This document shows positions 16,757-25,686 of a stretch of 64,000 bases of DNA, piece after piece. The notes under the pieces were generated by a model. The model worked only from the letters and a program-made list of their open reading frames with translations. It searched no databases and had not been told where the DNA came from. Position 1 is the stretch's first letter; every line of letters begins with the position of its first letter. The stretch lies in the NCBI GenBank assembly GCA_034521445.1, contig JAXHMM010000006.1:310001-374000 (forward strand), read 5' to 3'. Made by a program: the position numbers and the translations under genes. This DNA comes from Balneolaceae bacterium (GTDB lineage Bacteria; Bacteroidota; Rhodothermia; Balneolales; Balneolaceae).

Positions 16757-17698
16757 TTAATCTTTATTTGACTTAGCTGCTAAACGCTTGTCGGCGATCG
16801 TTCGGGTGATTTCCGCGGGAGATTGTCCGTCTGCGTCCACCCACCGGATGAAGTCCCAGCGCCGGAACCAGGTGAGCTGGCGCTTGGCGTAGCGGCGTGT
16901 GCGCGCCTGAATGCGGCGCACCATCTCCTCGCGCGAGATCTCCCCGCGGAGGAAGGCGGCCGGCTCGCGGTAGCCCACGGTGTTCAGCCCGGGGTCGTCG
17001 GTGGTGTAGCCCGCCTCCAGCAGACGCTCGACTTCTTCTACCAGGCCCTCCTCCGCCATGCGTTTCGCCCGCAGGTTGATGCGCCGGTAGAGCTCCTCCC
17101 GCTCGCGCCGCAGCCCGAAGACGGCGATGTGGTCCGGCGGCTGTACTTCCCCGCCGGTGTGGAAAGAGCTGAAGGGACGGCCGGTCTGCATCCAGACGTC
17201 CAGGGCGCGGACGATGCGCTGGGGATTCATGCCGTCCATCTGCCGTGCGTAGTCCGGGTCGACCTCTCGGAGCTCCCCGTAGAGGGGCTCCACCCCCTCG
17301 CGCTCCAGGCGCTTTTCCAGGGCGTCCCTGTTTTCCTCGTCAGCCTCGGGCACCTCGTCGAATGGCTGAAGCAGGCACTGCAGGTGCAGGGTGCTGCCCC
17401 CCACGTAGAGCACCTTTCGCGCGCGTGCGCGAATGCCCTCGGCCCAGGCACGGGCGCGTTCGCAGAAGTCAGCGGCGCTGTCGCGCTCCTTCGGGTCGAG
17501 GATACCGATGTTATGGTGGGGCACCCGCTCCCGTTCCCCGGCGGAGGGGGTGGCCGTGCCGATGTTCACCTCCCGGTAGCACTGGCGGGAGTCGGCTGAG
17601 ATGATCTCCCCGCCGAGCAATTCAGCCAGCTCCAGGGCGACGGACGATTTGCCCACGGCGGTGGGTCCCAGGAGCATAATGTCGGGCAAAGTCTTCAT
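16757..17698 (-). CDS. miaA: tRNA dimethylallyltransferase MiaA
   Basis: A 313-residue enzyme that adds an isopentenyl group to A37 of tRNAs reading codons that start with U. The P-loop GPTAVGKSS (11-19) follows MKTLPDIMLL; SADSRQCYREVNIGTATPS, VPHHNIGILDP, VGGSTLHLQCLL and NPQRIVRALDV are the family motifs. ATG 17698 was chosen because the frame upstream adds MAPFSVSWLL, which does not fit. It is the first gene of a minus-strand operon leading into purS, clpS, purQ, lptB and the rhodanese gene, and it is divergent from dnaN, with both promoters expected in 17699-17865. Confidence 0.93.
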   Translation of the reverse strand: MKTLPDIMLLGPTAVGKSSVALELAELLGGEIISADSRQCYREVNIGTATPSAGERERVPHHNIGILDPKERDSAADFCERARAWAEGIRARARKVLYVGGSTLHLQCLLQPFDEVPEADEENRDALEKRLEREGVEPLYGELREVDPDYARQMDGMNPQRIVRALDVWMQTGRPFSSFHTGGEVQPPDHIAVFGLRREREELYRRINLRAKRMAEEGLVEEVERLLEAGYTTDDPGLNTVGYREPAAFLRGEISREEMVRRIQARTRRYAKRQLTWFRRWDFIRWVDADGQSPAEITRTIADKRLAAKSNKD

Positions 17699-17865
17699 GA
17701 GAAGCCAACTTACGGAAAAGGGCGCCAAGCTTCATGCCTCACGCGCCCCCTCCAGGCCCTCCTGAAGGGCGAACACAGGTTGCTAAGAGAGCAAGGATTT
17801 GTTAGTATAAGGTACCTTTTTAACAGGGCTTTTTTGCACCCGGCACCGTAACCAATTATCCTCTT

Positions 17866-18981
17866 ATGAGATTCAATATTTCGAGCAGCGACCTGGTGAA
17901 AGCGCTCTCCGCCGTATCCGGCGCTGTTCCCAACAAGGCCACCCTTCCCATCCTGGAAACCATTCTGTTTGAGAGCGAGGACGGGAAGCTGCGCCTCACG
18001 GCCACCGATCTCGAGATCTCCATCATCGAGTACGTGGAGGCCGACATCCAGGAGGACGGTGCCGTGGCCATCCCCGCCCGGCGGCTGACCGAAACGCTCA
18101 GGCAGCTGCCCGACATCCCGGTGGACTTCGACATCGACGAGAAGTTCAACGTGAAGTTCAGCACCGACAAGGGGACCTACAAGCTGGTGGGCGAGGACCC
18201 CGACGAGTTCCCCGAAGTGCCCGACCTGAACGAGGGAACCACCCTAGAGACGGAGAAGGACCTGGTGATCAAGGCCATCAACAAGACCCTCTTCGCTGTT
18301 TCCAACGACGACCTGCGCCCGGCCATGATGGGCGTCTACTTCGACATTGGTCCCGAGGAGAGCAAGTTCGTGGCCACCGACGGCCACCGCCTGGTCAAGT
18401 ACATCATCAGCAACCTGACCTCCGACGAACCGATGCAGTTCATCGTCCCCGAGAAGGCGCTGAGCCTGGTGGAGAAGGCCCTGCACGCCGACGAGTGCCA
18501 GCTGACGGTGACCGAGGACCATGTGCGCTTCAAAAGCGGCAACACCATCGTCATTACCCGCCTCATCAACGAGCAGTATCCCAACTACGAGTCGGTTATC
18601 CCCAAGGATAACGACAAGCAGCTGGTCATCTCCAAGGATCAGATGCTCTCCACCGTACGGCGCGTCGCCATCTTTTCAAGCACCACCACACGCCAGATCC
18701 GCCTCCAGATGAGCCCCGACTCGCTCACCATCCGGGCGGAGGACATCGACATGAGCAGCGAGGCGAAGGAGACCGTCGCCTGCGAGTACGACAACGACGA
18801 GATAGAGATCGGCTTCAATGCCAAGTACCTCTCCGACGTTCTCAGCAATGTAGACGGCGAGGAGGTCTACTTCGAATTCTCCAGCCCCAACCGGGCCGGT
18901 ATCGTGAAGCCGTCCGAGGAGGAGGAACACGAGCAGATGCTCATGCTGGTGATGCCGGTGATGCTCAACACCTATGCGTAA
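17866..18981 (+). CDS. dnaN: DNA polymerase III beta subunit (sliding clamp)
   Basis: A 371-residue ring-forming clamp that tethers polymerase III to DNA. It begins MRFNISSSDLVKALSAVSGAVP and carries TLPILETILF, TATDLEISIIEY, FVATDGHRLVKY and the C-terminal MLMLVMPVMLN, all typical of the three-domain clamp. Length is standard. No dnaA or recF is nearby, so this is not a conventional origin cluster. Its last eight bases overlap the start of the SAM hydroxide adenosyltransferase gene, implying co-translation. Confidence 0.96.
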   Translation: MRFNISSSDLVKALSAVSGAVPNKATLPILETILFESEDGKLRLTATDLEISIIEYVEADIQEDGAVAIPARRLTETLRQLPDIPVDFDIDEKFNVKFSTDKGTYKLVGEDPDEFPEVPDLNEGTTLETEKDLVIKAINKTLFAVSNDDLRPAMMGVYFDIGPEESKFVATDGHRLVKYIISNLTSDEPMQFIVPEKALSLVEKALHADECQLTVTEDHVRFKSGNTIVITRLINEQYPNYESVIPKDNDKQLVISKDQMLSTVRRVAIFSSTTTRQIRLQMSPDSLTIRAEDIDMSSEAKETVACEYDNDEIEIGFNAKYLSDVLSNVDGEEVYFEFSSPNRAGIVKPSEEEEHEQMLMLVMPVMLNTYA

Positions 18982-19774
18982 AATTATCACCCTCACGACC
19001 GATTTCGGTCTGCAGGACTATTACGTCAGTGCCATGAAGGCCGTCATGCTGGGCATCGTGCCCGAAGCGCGGCTGGTGGACATTTCTCACGACATTCCCT
19101 CCCAGGACATTATGGCCGGATCCTGGGTACTCCGAAACTCGGCCATGCTCTTCCCGCCCGGCACCGTGCACACGGTGGTGGTGGACCCCGGCGTGGGCAC
19201 CGACCGCAAGCCCGTGGCCCTGGAGATCAACGACCGCTTTTTCGTGGGACCCGATAACGGCATTTTTTCCCAGCTTACTGAGGAGCACGGGTTCCGCGCG
19301 GTTCACCTCACCAACGAAACGTACTGGCGCGAGGAGGTCTCCCGTACCTTTCACGGCCGCGATATTTTCGCCCCGGTGGCCGCACATCTCGCCGCGGGCG
19401 TGTCGCTCGAGGAGCTGGGCGAGCCGGTGGAGGAGCTTGAGACCTACCGGTGGGCGGTACCCATAGCGGACAAGGACGGCCTGCAGGGCTGGGTGATCCA
19501 CATCGATAAATTTGGCAACCTGGTGACCAACATCCCGCAGTCTCTTATCGAGGAGGTGGCCGGCGGCCGCGCCGTGAAAATCTACGTGGGGAATACGATA
19601 TTGGACGAGGTGGTGGAGACCTTCGGGTCGGTGGAGGAGGGCGAGCCGGCTGCGCTCATCGGCAGCTCCGGCATGCTTGAGGTGGGCATCAACAAGGGCG
19701 ACGCCGGACAGATGCTGGGCGTGAAGAAGGGCGCGCAGATCTCCCTGGTGCTGCAGAAGGACCACGCCGTGTAG
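18974..19774 (+). CDS. S-adenosyl-L-methionine hydroxide adenosyltransferase
   Basis: A 266-residue protein of the DUF62/SAM hydrolase family, which splits S-adenosylmethionine into adenosine and methionine using water. Typical stretches are ITLTTDFGLQDYYVSAMK at the N-terminus, VDISHDIPSQDI, VHTVVVDPGVGTDRKP, GPDNGIFSQL, FHGRDIFAPVAAHLA and WVIHIDKFGNLVTNI. It starts within the end of dnaN (eight-base overlap). The physiological need for SAM removal beside a replication clamp is unclear, though the pair could share growth-linked expression. Confidence 0.92.
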   Translation: MRKIITLTTDFGLQDYYVSAMKAVMLGIVPEARLVDISHDIPSQDIMAGSWVLRNSAMLFPPGTVHTVVVDPGVGTDRKPVALEINDRFFVGPDNGIFSQLTEEHGFRAVHLTNETYWREEVSRTFHGRDIFAPVAAHLAAGVSLEELGEPVEELETYRWAVPIADKDGLQGWVIHIDKFGNLVTNIPQSLIEEVAGGRAVKIYVGNTILDEVVETFGSVEEGEPAALIGSSGMLEVGINKGDAGQMLGVKKGAQISLVLQKDHAV

Positions 19775-19912
19775 GTGGTCCGGGACACCCGCGGCTGTAA
19801 CACCGCGCCCTCCTCCTGCGTACGCTAACAACAGGCCGGGAATCCGGCTCCACCCCCCCGTAACGGGCCGACGGCGGGCGAATCTTGCTACCTGGAATGT
19901 CATACCGCACCC

Positions 19913-20719
19913 ATGGCTCTTGAAATCCGATCCCCGCAATACGAGCGGGCCTCCATTCACATCCCCGAAGAGGTGGCGCAGCTGCAGAAGCCCTTCAACG
20001 GCACCATCTGCTCCAACAAGGGGGACGAGTACCCCATCGACAACAACATCGTCGACCTGCTCGGAGGGGAGTCCGTGGAGATGTCGTGGGCCCAGAGCTC
20101 CAACCACTGGAAACTGACGGCCGCCATCTACGAGGACATCTGGCGAAAACGCTCTCTCTCGCTTCTTTCGGGAGAGGAGTTTCCCATTGAGAAAGAGCGA
20201 GAGCTGCTCATTGAGTGGCTGGCGCCCGAGGACGGCAAACGCTACCTCGACGTGGGCTGCTCCACCGCCCTCTACGCCCGCCTGGTGGCGCGCGAGGCGC
20301 CCGGTGCCCGGGTGGTGGCCCTCGACTTCTCCCGGCAGATGCTCCAGGAGGCGCGCCTGAAGGCCGAGGCCGACCAGGCTGATCTGTTTCTGCTGCGGGC
20401 CGACGCCCGCTACATGCCCTTTTACGGGGCCACCTTCGACGGACTGATGATGGGCGGTACCCTCAACGAGCTCACCGACCCCCTGAAGGTGCTCTACGAG
20501 TGCCGGCGCGTGCTCAAGAAAGACGGGGTCTTTTTCATGATGCATCTGGTCAAGTCGGCCGCCTGGTACGGGCGGCTGCTGCAGGAGTCGGCCGGCCTGA
20601 GCGGGCTGCAGTTCTGGACGGAGGAGGAGAGCGATACCATGTTTGAGCGCGCCGGCTTTACGGTGGACCAGCAGATGACCCGCGGTATCGTCTGCCTCAG
20701 CAGGCTGCTGCCAGCCTGA
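19913..20719 (+). CDS. Class I SAM-dependent methyltransferase
   Basis: A 268-residue protein. Residues 27-50 (PFNGTICSNKGDEYPIDNNIVDLL) resemble the short Trm112-like leader found before some methyltransferases, but with a single cysteine. The Rossmann core follows with YLDVGCSTALYARLVA (motif I, about 112-127), VVALDFSRQML and a motif-IV region MMGGTLNELTDP. The substrate cannot be told; small lipids or quinone-like acceptors are common for this type. It is separated from the SAM-consuming enzyme upstream by 138 bases without a terminator, and converges on argS with one base between the stops. Confidence 0.8.
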   Translation: MALEIRSPQYERASIHIPEEVAQLQKPFNGTICSNKGDEYPIDNNIVDLLGGESVEMSWAQSSNHWKLTAAIYEDIWRKRSLSLLSGEEFPIEKERELLIEWLAPEDGKRYLDVGCSTALYARLVAREAPGARVVALDFSRQMLQEARLKAEADQADLFLLRADARYMPFYGATFDGLMMGGTLNELTDPLKVLYECRRVLKKDGVFFMMHLVKSAAWYGRLLQESAGLSGLQFWTEEESDTMFERAGFTVDQQMTRGIVCLSRLLPA

Positions 20720-20720
20720 G

Positions 20721-22358
20721 CTACATCTGGTCGGGCGCCGAGATGCCCAGGATGGTCAGCCCGTTGGCCAGCACCACGGCCGTGGCCCGCGCCAGCCTGG
20801 TGCGCGCCATCGCCAGTTCCGGCTCCTCGCCTAAGATGCGGCAGTCGTGGTAGAAGGTGGTGAAGTGGGAGGCCAGGTCGTTCAGGTAGCTGATCAGCCG
20901 GTGAGGCTCGCGGTGCTCGGCGGCGCTCTGGACGATCTCGGGGAAGCGCACCATGCTTTTGATGAGCTGCGTTTCGGAAGGGTGGTCCAGCCGCTCCAGC
21001 TCGGCCGCGCTCTCGTCCTCCCCATACTCTTCGGCCACCTTGCGCAGGATGCTCTGGATGCGCGCGTGGGCGTACTGCAGGTAGAAGACCGGGTTTTTTT
21101 CCCCCGCTTCCTTGGCCTCGGCGATATCGAACTCCAGGTGGGTGTTGGGCGAGCGCATCAGGAAGAAAAAGCGGGTCACGTCGGCTCCCACCTCGTCCAT
21201 GAGCTCGTCCAGCGTCACAAAGTTGGCCTTGCGGGTGCTCATCTTGAAGGGCTTGCCCTCCTTGACGATGCTGACGAACTGGTAGACCACCACATCCACC
21301 TTCGAGGCATCGTAGCCCAGCACCTCCACCCCGGAGAGCACGTCGGGGAAGGTGTCGATGTGGTCGGCCCCGAAGACGTCGATGTGCAGGTCGTAGTCGC
21401 GCTCCAGCTTGTCGGCGTGGTAGGCGATGTCGGGCAGCCGGTAGGTGGGCTCGCCGCTGCTCTTTACCAGTACGGTGTCCTTATCCTTGCCGAAGTCGGT
21501 GGTCCGGAACCAGACGGCTCCCTCTTCGTCATAGGTCAAATTCTTCTCCCGGAAGACCTCCAGCACGCGGTCGATGGAGCCGTCCTCGTACAGGCTGCCC
21601 TCGTTGAAGTAGCGGTCCATGCGGATGCCCATGCGTGCCAGGGTGGCCTGGATCTCCTCGAAAATCATCTCCTTGGCCTTCTCCCTGAAGGGCTCCACCT
21701 CGTCGGTATCCGCCAGGTCGTCGCCGTGTTCGTCGGCCATCGCCCGCGCAATCTCGCGGATGTACTCACCCTGGTAGCCCTCCTCCGGCAGCTCGGCCCC
21801 GCGGCCCAGCTCCTGCAGGTACCGCGCGCGCACGCTCTCGCCCAGCAGGCGCATCTGCCGCCCTGCGTCGTTGAAATAGTACTCGCGGTCCACCTCGGCG
21901 CCCGACCACTCCAGCAGCCGCGCGATGGTGTCGCCCAGCACAGCGTTGCGCCCGTGTCCCACCGTCAGCGGCCCGGTGGGGTTGGCGCTGACGAACTCCA
22001 CAAGTGCCTTCTGTCCGGCGTAGCTGCCGGTGCGGCCGAAGTCTTCTCCCTGCCCTTCGATGCGTGACAGCTCGTCCACCAGCCAGGCGTCAGCGTAGCG
22101 GAAATTGATGAAGCCGGGTCCGGCGATCTCCACCGAGGCCACGCGGCGCTCGTCGTAGTCCAGGGCCTCCACGATGCGGCCGGCGATGCTGCGCGGGTTG
22201 TCGCGCAGGGTCCCCGCCAGCTGCATGGCGAGGTTGGTGGCGGCGTCGCCGTGCTCGGGCTGGTTGGGCTTCTCGATCTCGATTTCGGGAATCTCCTCCT
22301 CGTTTACGTCAAGGGCGAGCAGGGCGTCGCGTAGTATGCTGCGAAGGTAGTCCTTCAT
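20721..22358 (-). CDS. argS: Arginyl-tRNA synthetase
   Basis: A 545-residue class I aminoacyl-tRNA synthetase. It shows the N-terminal Add-1 domain, then VEFVSANPTGPLTVGHGRNAVLGDTI with the HIGH-like VGHGR, ADHIDTFPDVLSG, FKMSTRKANFVTLDEL (KMSKS-like) and the C-terminal anticodon domain rich in DALR features (RLISYLNDLASHFTTFYHDC). ATG 22358 is used rather than the adjacent TTG. The length is typical. It is followed on the minus strand only by the converging methyltransferase gene. Confidence 0.96.
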   Translation of the reverse strand: MKDYLRSILRDALLALDVNEEEIPEIEIEKPNQPEHGDAATNLAMQLAGTLRDNPRSIAGRIVEALDYDERRVASVEIAGPGFINFRYADAWLVDELSRIEGQGEDFGRTGSYAGQKALVEFVSANPTGPLTVGHGRNAVLGDTIARLLEWSGAEVDREYYFNDAGRQMRLLGESVRARYLQELGRGAELPEEGYQGEYIREIARAMADEHGDDLADTDEVEPFREKAKEMIFEEIQATLARMGIRMDRYFNEGSLYEDGSIDRVLEVFREKNLTYDEEGAVWFRTTDFGKDKDTVLVKSSGEPTYRLPDIAYHADKLERDYDLHIDVFGADHIDTFPDVLSGVEVLGYDASKVDVVVYQFVSIVKEGKPFKMSTRKANFVTLDELMDEVGADVTRFFFLMRSPNTHLEFDIAEAKEAGEKNPVFYLQYAHARIQSILRKVAEEYGEDESAAELERLDHPSETQLIKSMVRFPEIVQSAAEHREPHRLISYLNDLASHFTTFYHDCRILGEEPELAMARTRLARATAVVLANGLTILGISAPDQM

Positions 22359-22424
22359 CAATAGGTGGATTTGTGCGTTCGGTTCGGGGTCAAATATAAC
22401 GCTTTTACATCCATCCTACAGTCC

Positions 22425-23144
22425 CTAGCTGACGATACCCTCGGCCTTGAGGCTGGTGTAGCCGTCACCGGCGATGATGATATGGTCGTCCACGGGAATG
22501 CCCAGCAGCTTGCCCGACTCCATGAGGCGGCGCGTGAGCTGCACGTCGGCCCGGGAGGCGGCTGTGTTGCCGCTGGGATGGTTGTGCAGCAGCAGGATGC
22601 TGACGGCCTGGTTGAGGATGGCCTGCCGCATCACCTCGGCGGGATCGACGATGGTGGCCGTGGCCCCGCCCGAGCTGATGCGACGGAAGCCGGTCACCGT
22701 CTTGGCGTTGTTGAGAAAGGCCACCAGGAAGACCTCGCGGGACAGGTCCCGCAGCCGCGGGCCGAAATAGGCCACGGCTTCGGAGGGACAGGTGATCTGG
22801 ACCTGTTCGCCCAGGGAGGCGGTCTGCAGGCGCCGCCCCAGCTCCAGCGTGGCTTCCAGGATAAGCGCCTTCACCTCGGCGATGCCGGGAATCACCCGCA
22901 GCTCCTGCCAGTTCTTGCGCGCCAGCCGCCGCAGCCCCCCGAAATGGTCCAGCAGGGCCTGCGACATCTGCACCACGTTCATGCGACGGGTGCCGGTGCG
23001 CAGAATGATGGCCAGCAGTTCGGCGTTGGAGAGGCTCTCCGGGCCGTAGCGCTTGAGCTTTTCGCGCGGCTGCTGCTCGGCGTGCATCTCCTTCACGCTG
23101 CGGTTGAGGGGCAGTTCGGACTGAAAGTGCTCTTCGGCGGACAT
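22425..23144 (-). CDS. radC: RadC family protein (JAMM/MPN+ metalloprotein)
   Basis: A 239-residue protein with an N-terminal helix-hairpin-helix part (SLSNAELLAIILRTGTRRMNV, VIPGIAEVKA) and a C-terminal JAMM domain, where the metal ligands are seen in LLLHNHPSGNTAASRADV (H-x-H-x7-D pattern). Despite the name, a role in DNA repair is not established. ATG 23144 is selected; residues upstream of it are Arg-rich and atypical. It sits 66 bases upstream of argS on the same strand, downstream of AMP nucleosidase. Confidence 0.93.
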   Translation of the reverse strand: MSAEEHFQSELPLNRSVKEMHAEQQPREKLKRYGPESLSNAELLAIILRTGTRRMNVVQMSQALLDHFGGLRRLARKNWQELRVIPGIAEVKALILEATLELGRRLQTASLGEQVQITCPSEAVAYFGPRLRDLSREVFLVAFLNNAKTVTGFRRISSGGATATIVDPAEVMRQAILNQAVSILLLHNHPSGNTAASRADVQLTRRLMESGKLLGIPVDDHIIIAGDGYTSLKAEGIVS

Positions 23145-23230
23145 GGCGGGGGCTTGCGTTCGCGGGTGTAGAAAGGAGAGCCGCCGCTTGCGCATTCCTT
23201 ACAGCCGGCCTGCTGCCCGCCCGGCGGCTC

Positions 23231-24412
23231 CTACTCGCTGCCGCCCATCAGCGGTTCGTTGGGGGCGCGGATGCTGGCGTTGGGCAGTCCCTCGGGGTAC
23301 AGGTCCTTGCAGAGATTCAGCGTCTCGATCACCATGTCCAGATGCACCTCCTTGGAGGTCTCGTAGAAGTCGCGCGCCTCGGCGCTCAGCTTGGGCTTGC
23401 CGTGCAGGGGCTTGTCACTCACGCAGAGCAGAGTGGCGTTGGGGATACGGTAGCGGTAGCCGTTGGTGGCCACGGTGGCCGACTCCATGTCGATGGCAAT
23501 GCTGCGGCTCATGTGGATCTGCTCCTCCGTGCGCCGCTTGGCGAACTCCCAGTTTCGGTTGGCGGTGGTGTAGATGGTGCCCATGCGGTGGTTACGGTTG
23601 TATTTGTCGAGCACCTCCTTCAGGTAGACGTTGAGCAGGTAGTTGGGGGTGATGGGGATGTTCAGAGGCAGGATTTCGTCGAGCACCCCGTCGGCGCGCA
23701 TGAAGCCGGTGGCCAGTACGAAGTCGCCGATCGCCTGGTGGTTGCGAAGCCCCCCGCAGTGACCCGCCATGATCATGGCGTCGGGGCGCAGAACCGCCAC
23801 GTGGTCGGTGATGGTCTTGGCATTGGAGGGCCCTACCCCCATGTTGACCAGCGTCACCCCCTTGTGGTCGGGCAGGGTGTGGTGGTAGGCCGGCATCTGA
23901 ACGCCCGGGCTGTCGGGTTTCACGCAGTCGGGAAAACGGTCCAGAAAGACCTGCACGTGCATGTCGTAGTTCGTAAAGATGATGTAACGCTGGAAGTCCT
24001 CCGGCTGGGTGCCCGTGTAGTGGTGCAGGCGGTTCAGGGAGATGTCGATGCGCTCCGGACTGAAAAGAAAGAGCTTCTTCCGGGTGATGTCCCAGTCGTC
24101 CTCATCGGTATTGTCCAGCAGATCGGGGTCATTGAAGGCCAAACGCTCCCGGGAGGGCAGGATCTTGATCTCGGCTCCCTTCTCGGCCAGCTTGCGCAGC
24201 TCCCTCAGCAGGTACCAGCGGTAGGCGCGGGGGCGGGCCATCTCTCCCGTAATAACCGGGTTGTGGCGGGACCAGGAACGTTTGACCAGCACCTTGGGAT
24301 ATTCCCCGTTATCGTATATCCTTTCCATGAGGTCGCAGGCCTCCTCCATGCGACGGCTGATTTCTTCCTGCGAGGAGGCCTCCTCCGAATCGAATACAAA
24401 CCTGTTATCCAT
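23231..24412 (-). CDS. amn: AMP nucleosidase
   Basis: A 393-residue enzyme hydrolysing AMP to adenine and ribose 5-phosphate. The N-terminal regulatory domain (ITGEMARPRAYRWYLLREL and nearby) is followed by a phosphorylase-fold domain with MGVGPSNAKTITDHVAVLRP, IMAGHCGGLRNHQAIGDFVLA and IAIDMESATVATNGYRYR, the conserved Met-Glu-Ser at the ribose site. Its start is only five bases from the start of the divergent Nudix gene, so the two genes' control regions must overlap each other's coding sequence. Confidence 0.92.
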   Translation of the reverse strand: MDNRFVFDSEEASSQEEISRRMEEACDLMERIYDNGEYPKVLVKRSWSRHNPVITGEMARPRAYRWYLLRELRKLAEKGAEIKILPSRERLAFNDPDLLDNTDEDDWDITRKKLFLFSPERIDISLNRLHHYTGTQPEDFQRYIIFTNYDMHVQVFLDRFPDCVKPDSPGVQMPAYHHTLPDHKGVTLVNMGVGPSNAKTITDHVAVLRPDAMIMAGHCGGLRNHQAIGDFVLATGFMRADGVLDEILPLNIPITPNYLLNVYLKEVLDKYNRNHRMGTIYTTANRNWEFAKRRTEEQIHMSRSIAIDMESATVATNGYRYRIPNATLLCVSDKPLHGKPKLSAEARDFYETSKEVHLDMVIETLNLCKDLYPEGLPNASIRAPNEPLMGGSE

Positions 24413-24417
24413 AAGCT

Positions 24418-25002
24418 ATGAGTGAAGGCGATTTTGAATTCCGTATCGAACCCTGGAGCGTGGAGAAGGAAAATAAAGAATATGAGACACCCATATTCAA
24501 CCTTTTGAAGCGCCGGATGCACCTGGAGGCGGAGGGCAGGACGTGGGAGGGCGACTTCTACGCTATTCAGGCACCCGACTGGATCAACGTGATCCCGGTG
24601 ACTCCGCAGGGAGAGGTGGTGCTGGTCGAGCAGTTCCGCTACGGCCTGCTGCAGCCCACCCTGGAGATCCCGGGAGGCATGATCGACCCGGGGGAGGAGG
24701 CCGGGGAGGCCGCCAGCCGCGAGCTCCGCGAGGAGACCGGTTACCGGGCGGAGGAGATGGTGTCGCTGGGCAAAGTGAGCTCCAACCCGGCCATCCTCAC
24801 CAACTTCGCCCACCTCTTCCTGGCCAAAGACTGCCGCCATGTGGGGGGCTTCAATCCCGACACCGACGAACGCATCAACGTGCACCGCGTGCCCCGCGAG
24901 CGCTTCCTTGCGATGGCGCGGGAGGGCACCGTCCACCATACCATCGTGATGGCGGCTGTAGCCCGATTGCTGCTCTACGAGGCCGAACAGGGCGTGCTGT
25001 AA
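24418..25002 (+). CDS. Nudix hydrolase, ADP-ribose pyrophosphatase-like
   Basis: A 194-residue enzyme with a perfect Nudix box: G87-x5-E-x7-REL-x-EE-x-GY in GMIDPGEEAGEAASRELREE (87-106) and on. The leading part WINVIPVTPQGEVVLVEQFRYG and the overall length match ADP-ribose/ADP-sugar pyrophosphatases. It would cleave a nucleoside diphosphate-X substrate. Divergent from AMP nucleosidase at a five-base distance; both would act on adenine nucleotides, which suggests shared control of AMP and ADP-ribose pools. Confidence 0.9.
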   Translation: MSEGDFEFRIEPWSVEKENKEYETPIFNLLKRRMHLEAEGRTWEGDFYAIQAPDWINVIPVTPQGEVVLVEQFRYGLLQPTLEIPGGMIDPGEEAGEAASRELREETGYRAEEMVSLGKVSSNPAILTNFAHLFLAKDCRHVGGFNPDTDERINVHRVPRERFLAMAREGTVHHTIVMAAVARLLLYEAEQGVL

Positions 25003-25183
25003 GGAAGGCGGGGGCGTCGGGTCATCCGGCCAGGGTTGCGAGAATGGAATTGCCCTGTGCCCGGCAGGCTTGTATTTTGTCCGATCTGCCTGAACCGGGA
25101 CCGGCAGAACGATCACCGCCCGTATGGAGTTGCATGGTACGGCGGCGGAAAGCCTGGCCCGAACGATCAACAGGAAAAACGAC

Positions 25184-25663
25184 ATGATTGAAACCGGCGA
25201 ACGCATAGACACCGATTTCGAACTCGACGTGGTAGAGGGCGGGGAGCACCGCACGCTTTCCTTCGGTGAGCTGCTGGACCGGCCCACGGTGGTGTCCGTC
25301 TATATGAAAAACAACACCTCCTCCTGCGACCGGCAGGTGGCCAGCCTGGCCGGAGAGTCCGGCTGGTTCGACGAGCGGGGCTACAACCTGGTGGCCCTCA
25401 GCAAGAACGGCTGGCGCTCGCACCGCAACTACGCCGAGAAGATGAACGTGGATTTCGTACTGGCCTCCGACCCCGACTACCTCTTCGCCGAAGCCACCGA
25501 TTCGGTGGTCGAAAAGCAGATGTTCGGGAATAGCTACGAGGCGCCCTCCCGCTCGGCCTGGGTAATCGGCACCGACGGCACCGTCCTGGGACGTATAGCA
25601 AACGTGAATACCAAAGAACACGCCGCCGAGCTCAAGGAGCTTATCGGCGGCCTGAAGAAGTAG
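25184..25663 (+). CDS. Peroxiredoxin (AhpC/TSA, Bcp-like)
   Basis: A 159-residue thiol peroxidase fold. The peroxidatic motif is NNTSSCDRQ with Cys48 and Thr45; Arg in SAWVIGTDG is a plausible partner. The usual family motif has Pro before the Thr (PxxxTxxC), and here it is less regular. ATG 25184 gives [14 protein letters not shown]; a longer frame from 25124 encodes non-homologous residues. It is followed by topA after 23 bases on the same strand, so both may be co-transcribed. Confidence 0.82.
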   Translation: MIETGERIDTDFELDVVEGGEHRTLSFGELLDRPTVVSVYMKNNTSSCDRQVASLAGESGWFDERGYNLVALSKNGWRSHRNYAEKMNVDFVLASDPDYLFAEATDSVVEKQMFGNSYEAPSRSAWVIGTDGTVLGRIANVNTKEHAAELKELIGGLKK

Positions 25664-25686
25664 AACCCCTTTGTAGATTATCCTTT

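Noticed and set aside
17866-18981. dnaN as marker of the replication origin
   Set aside because: No dnaA, recF or DnaA-box cluster was seen nearby, so an origin is not supported here.
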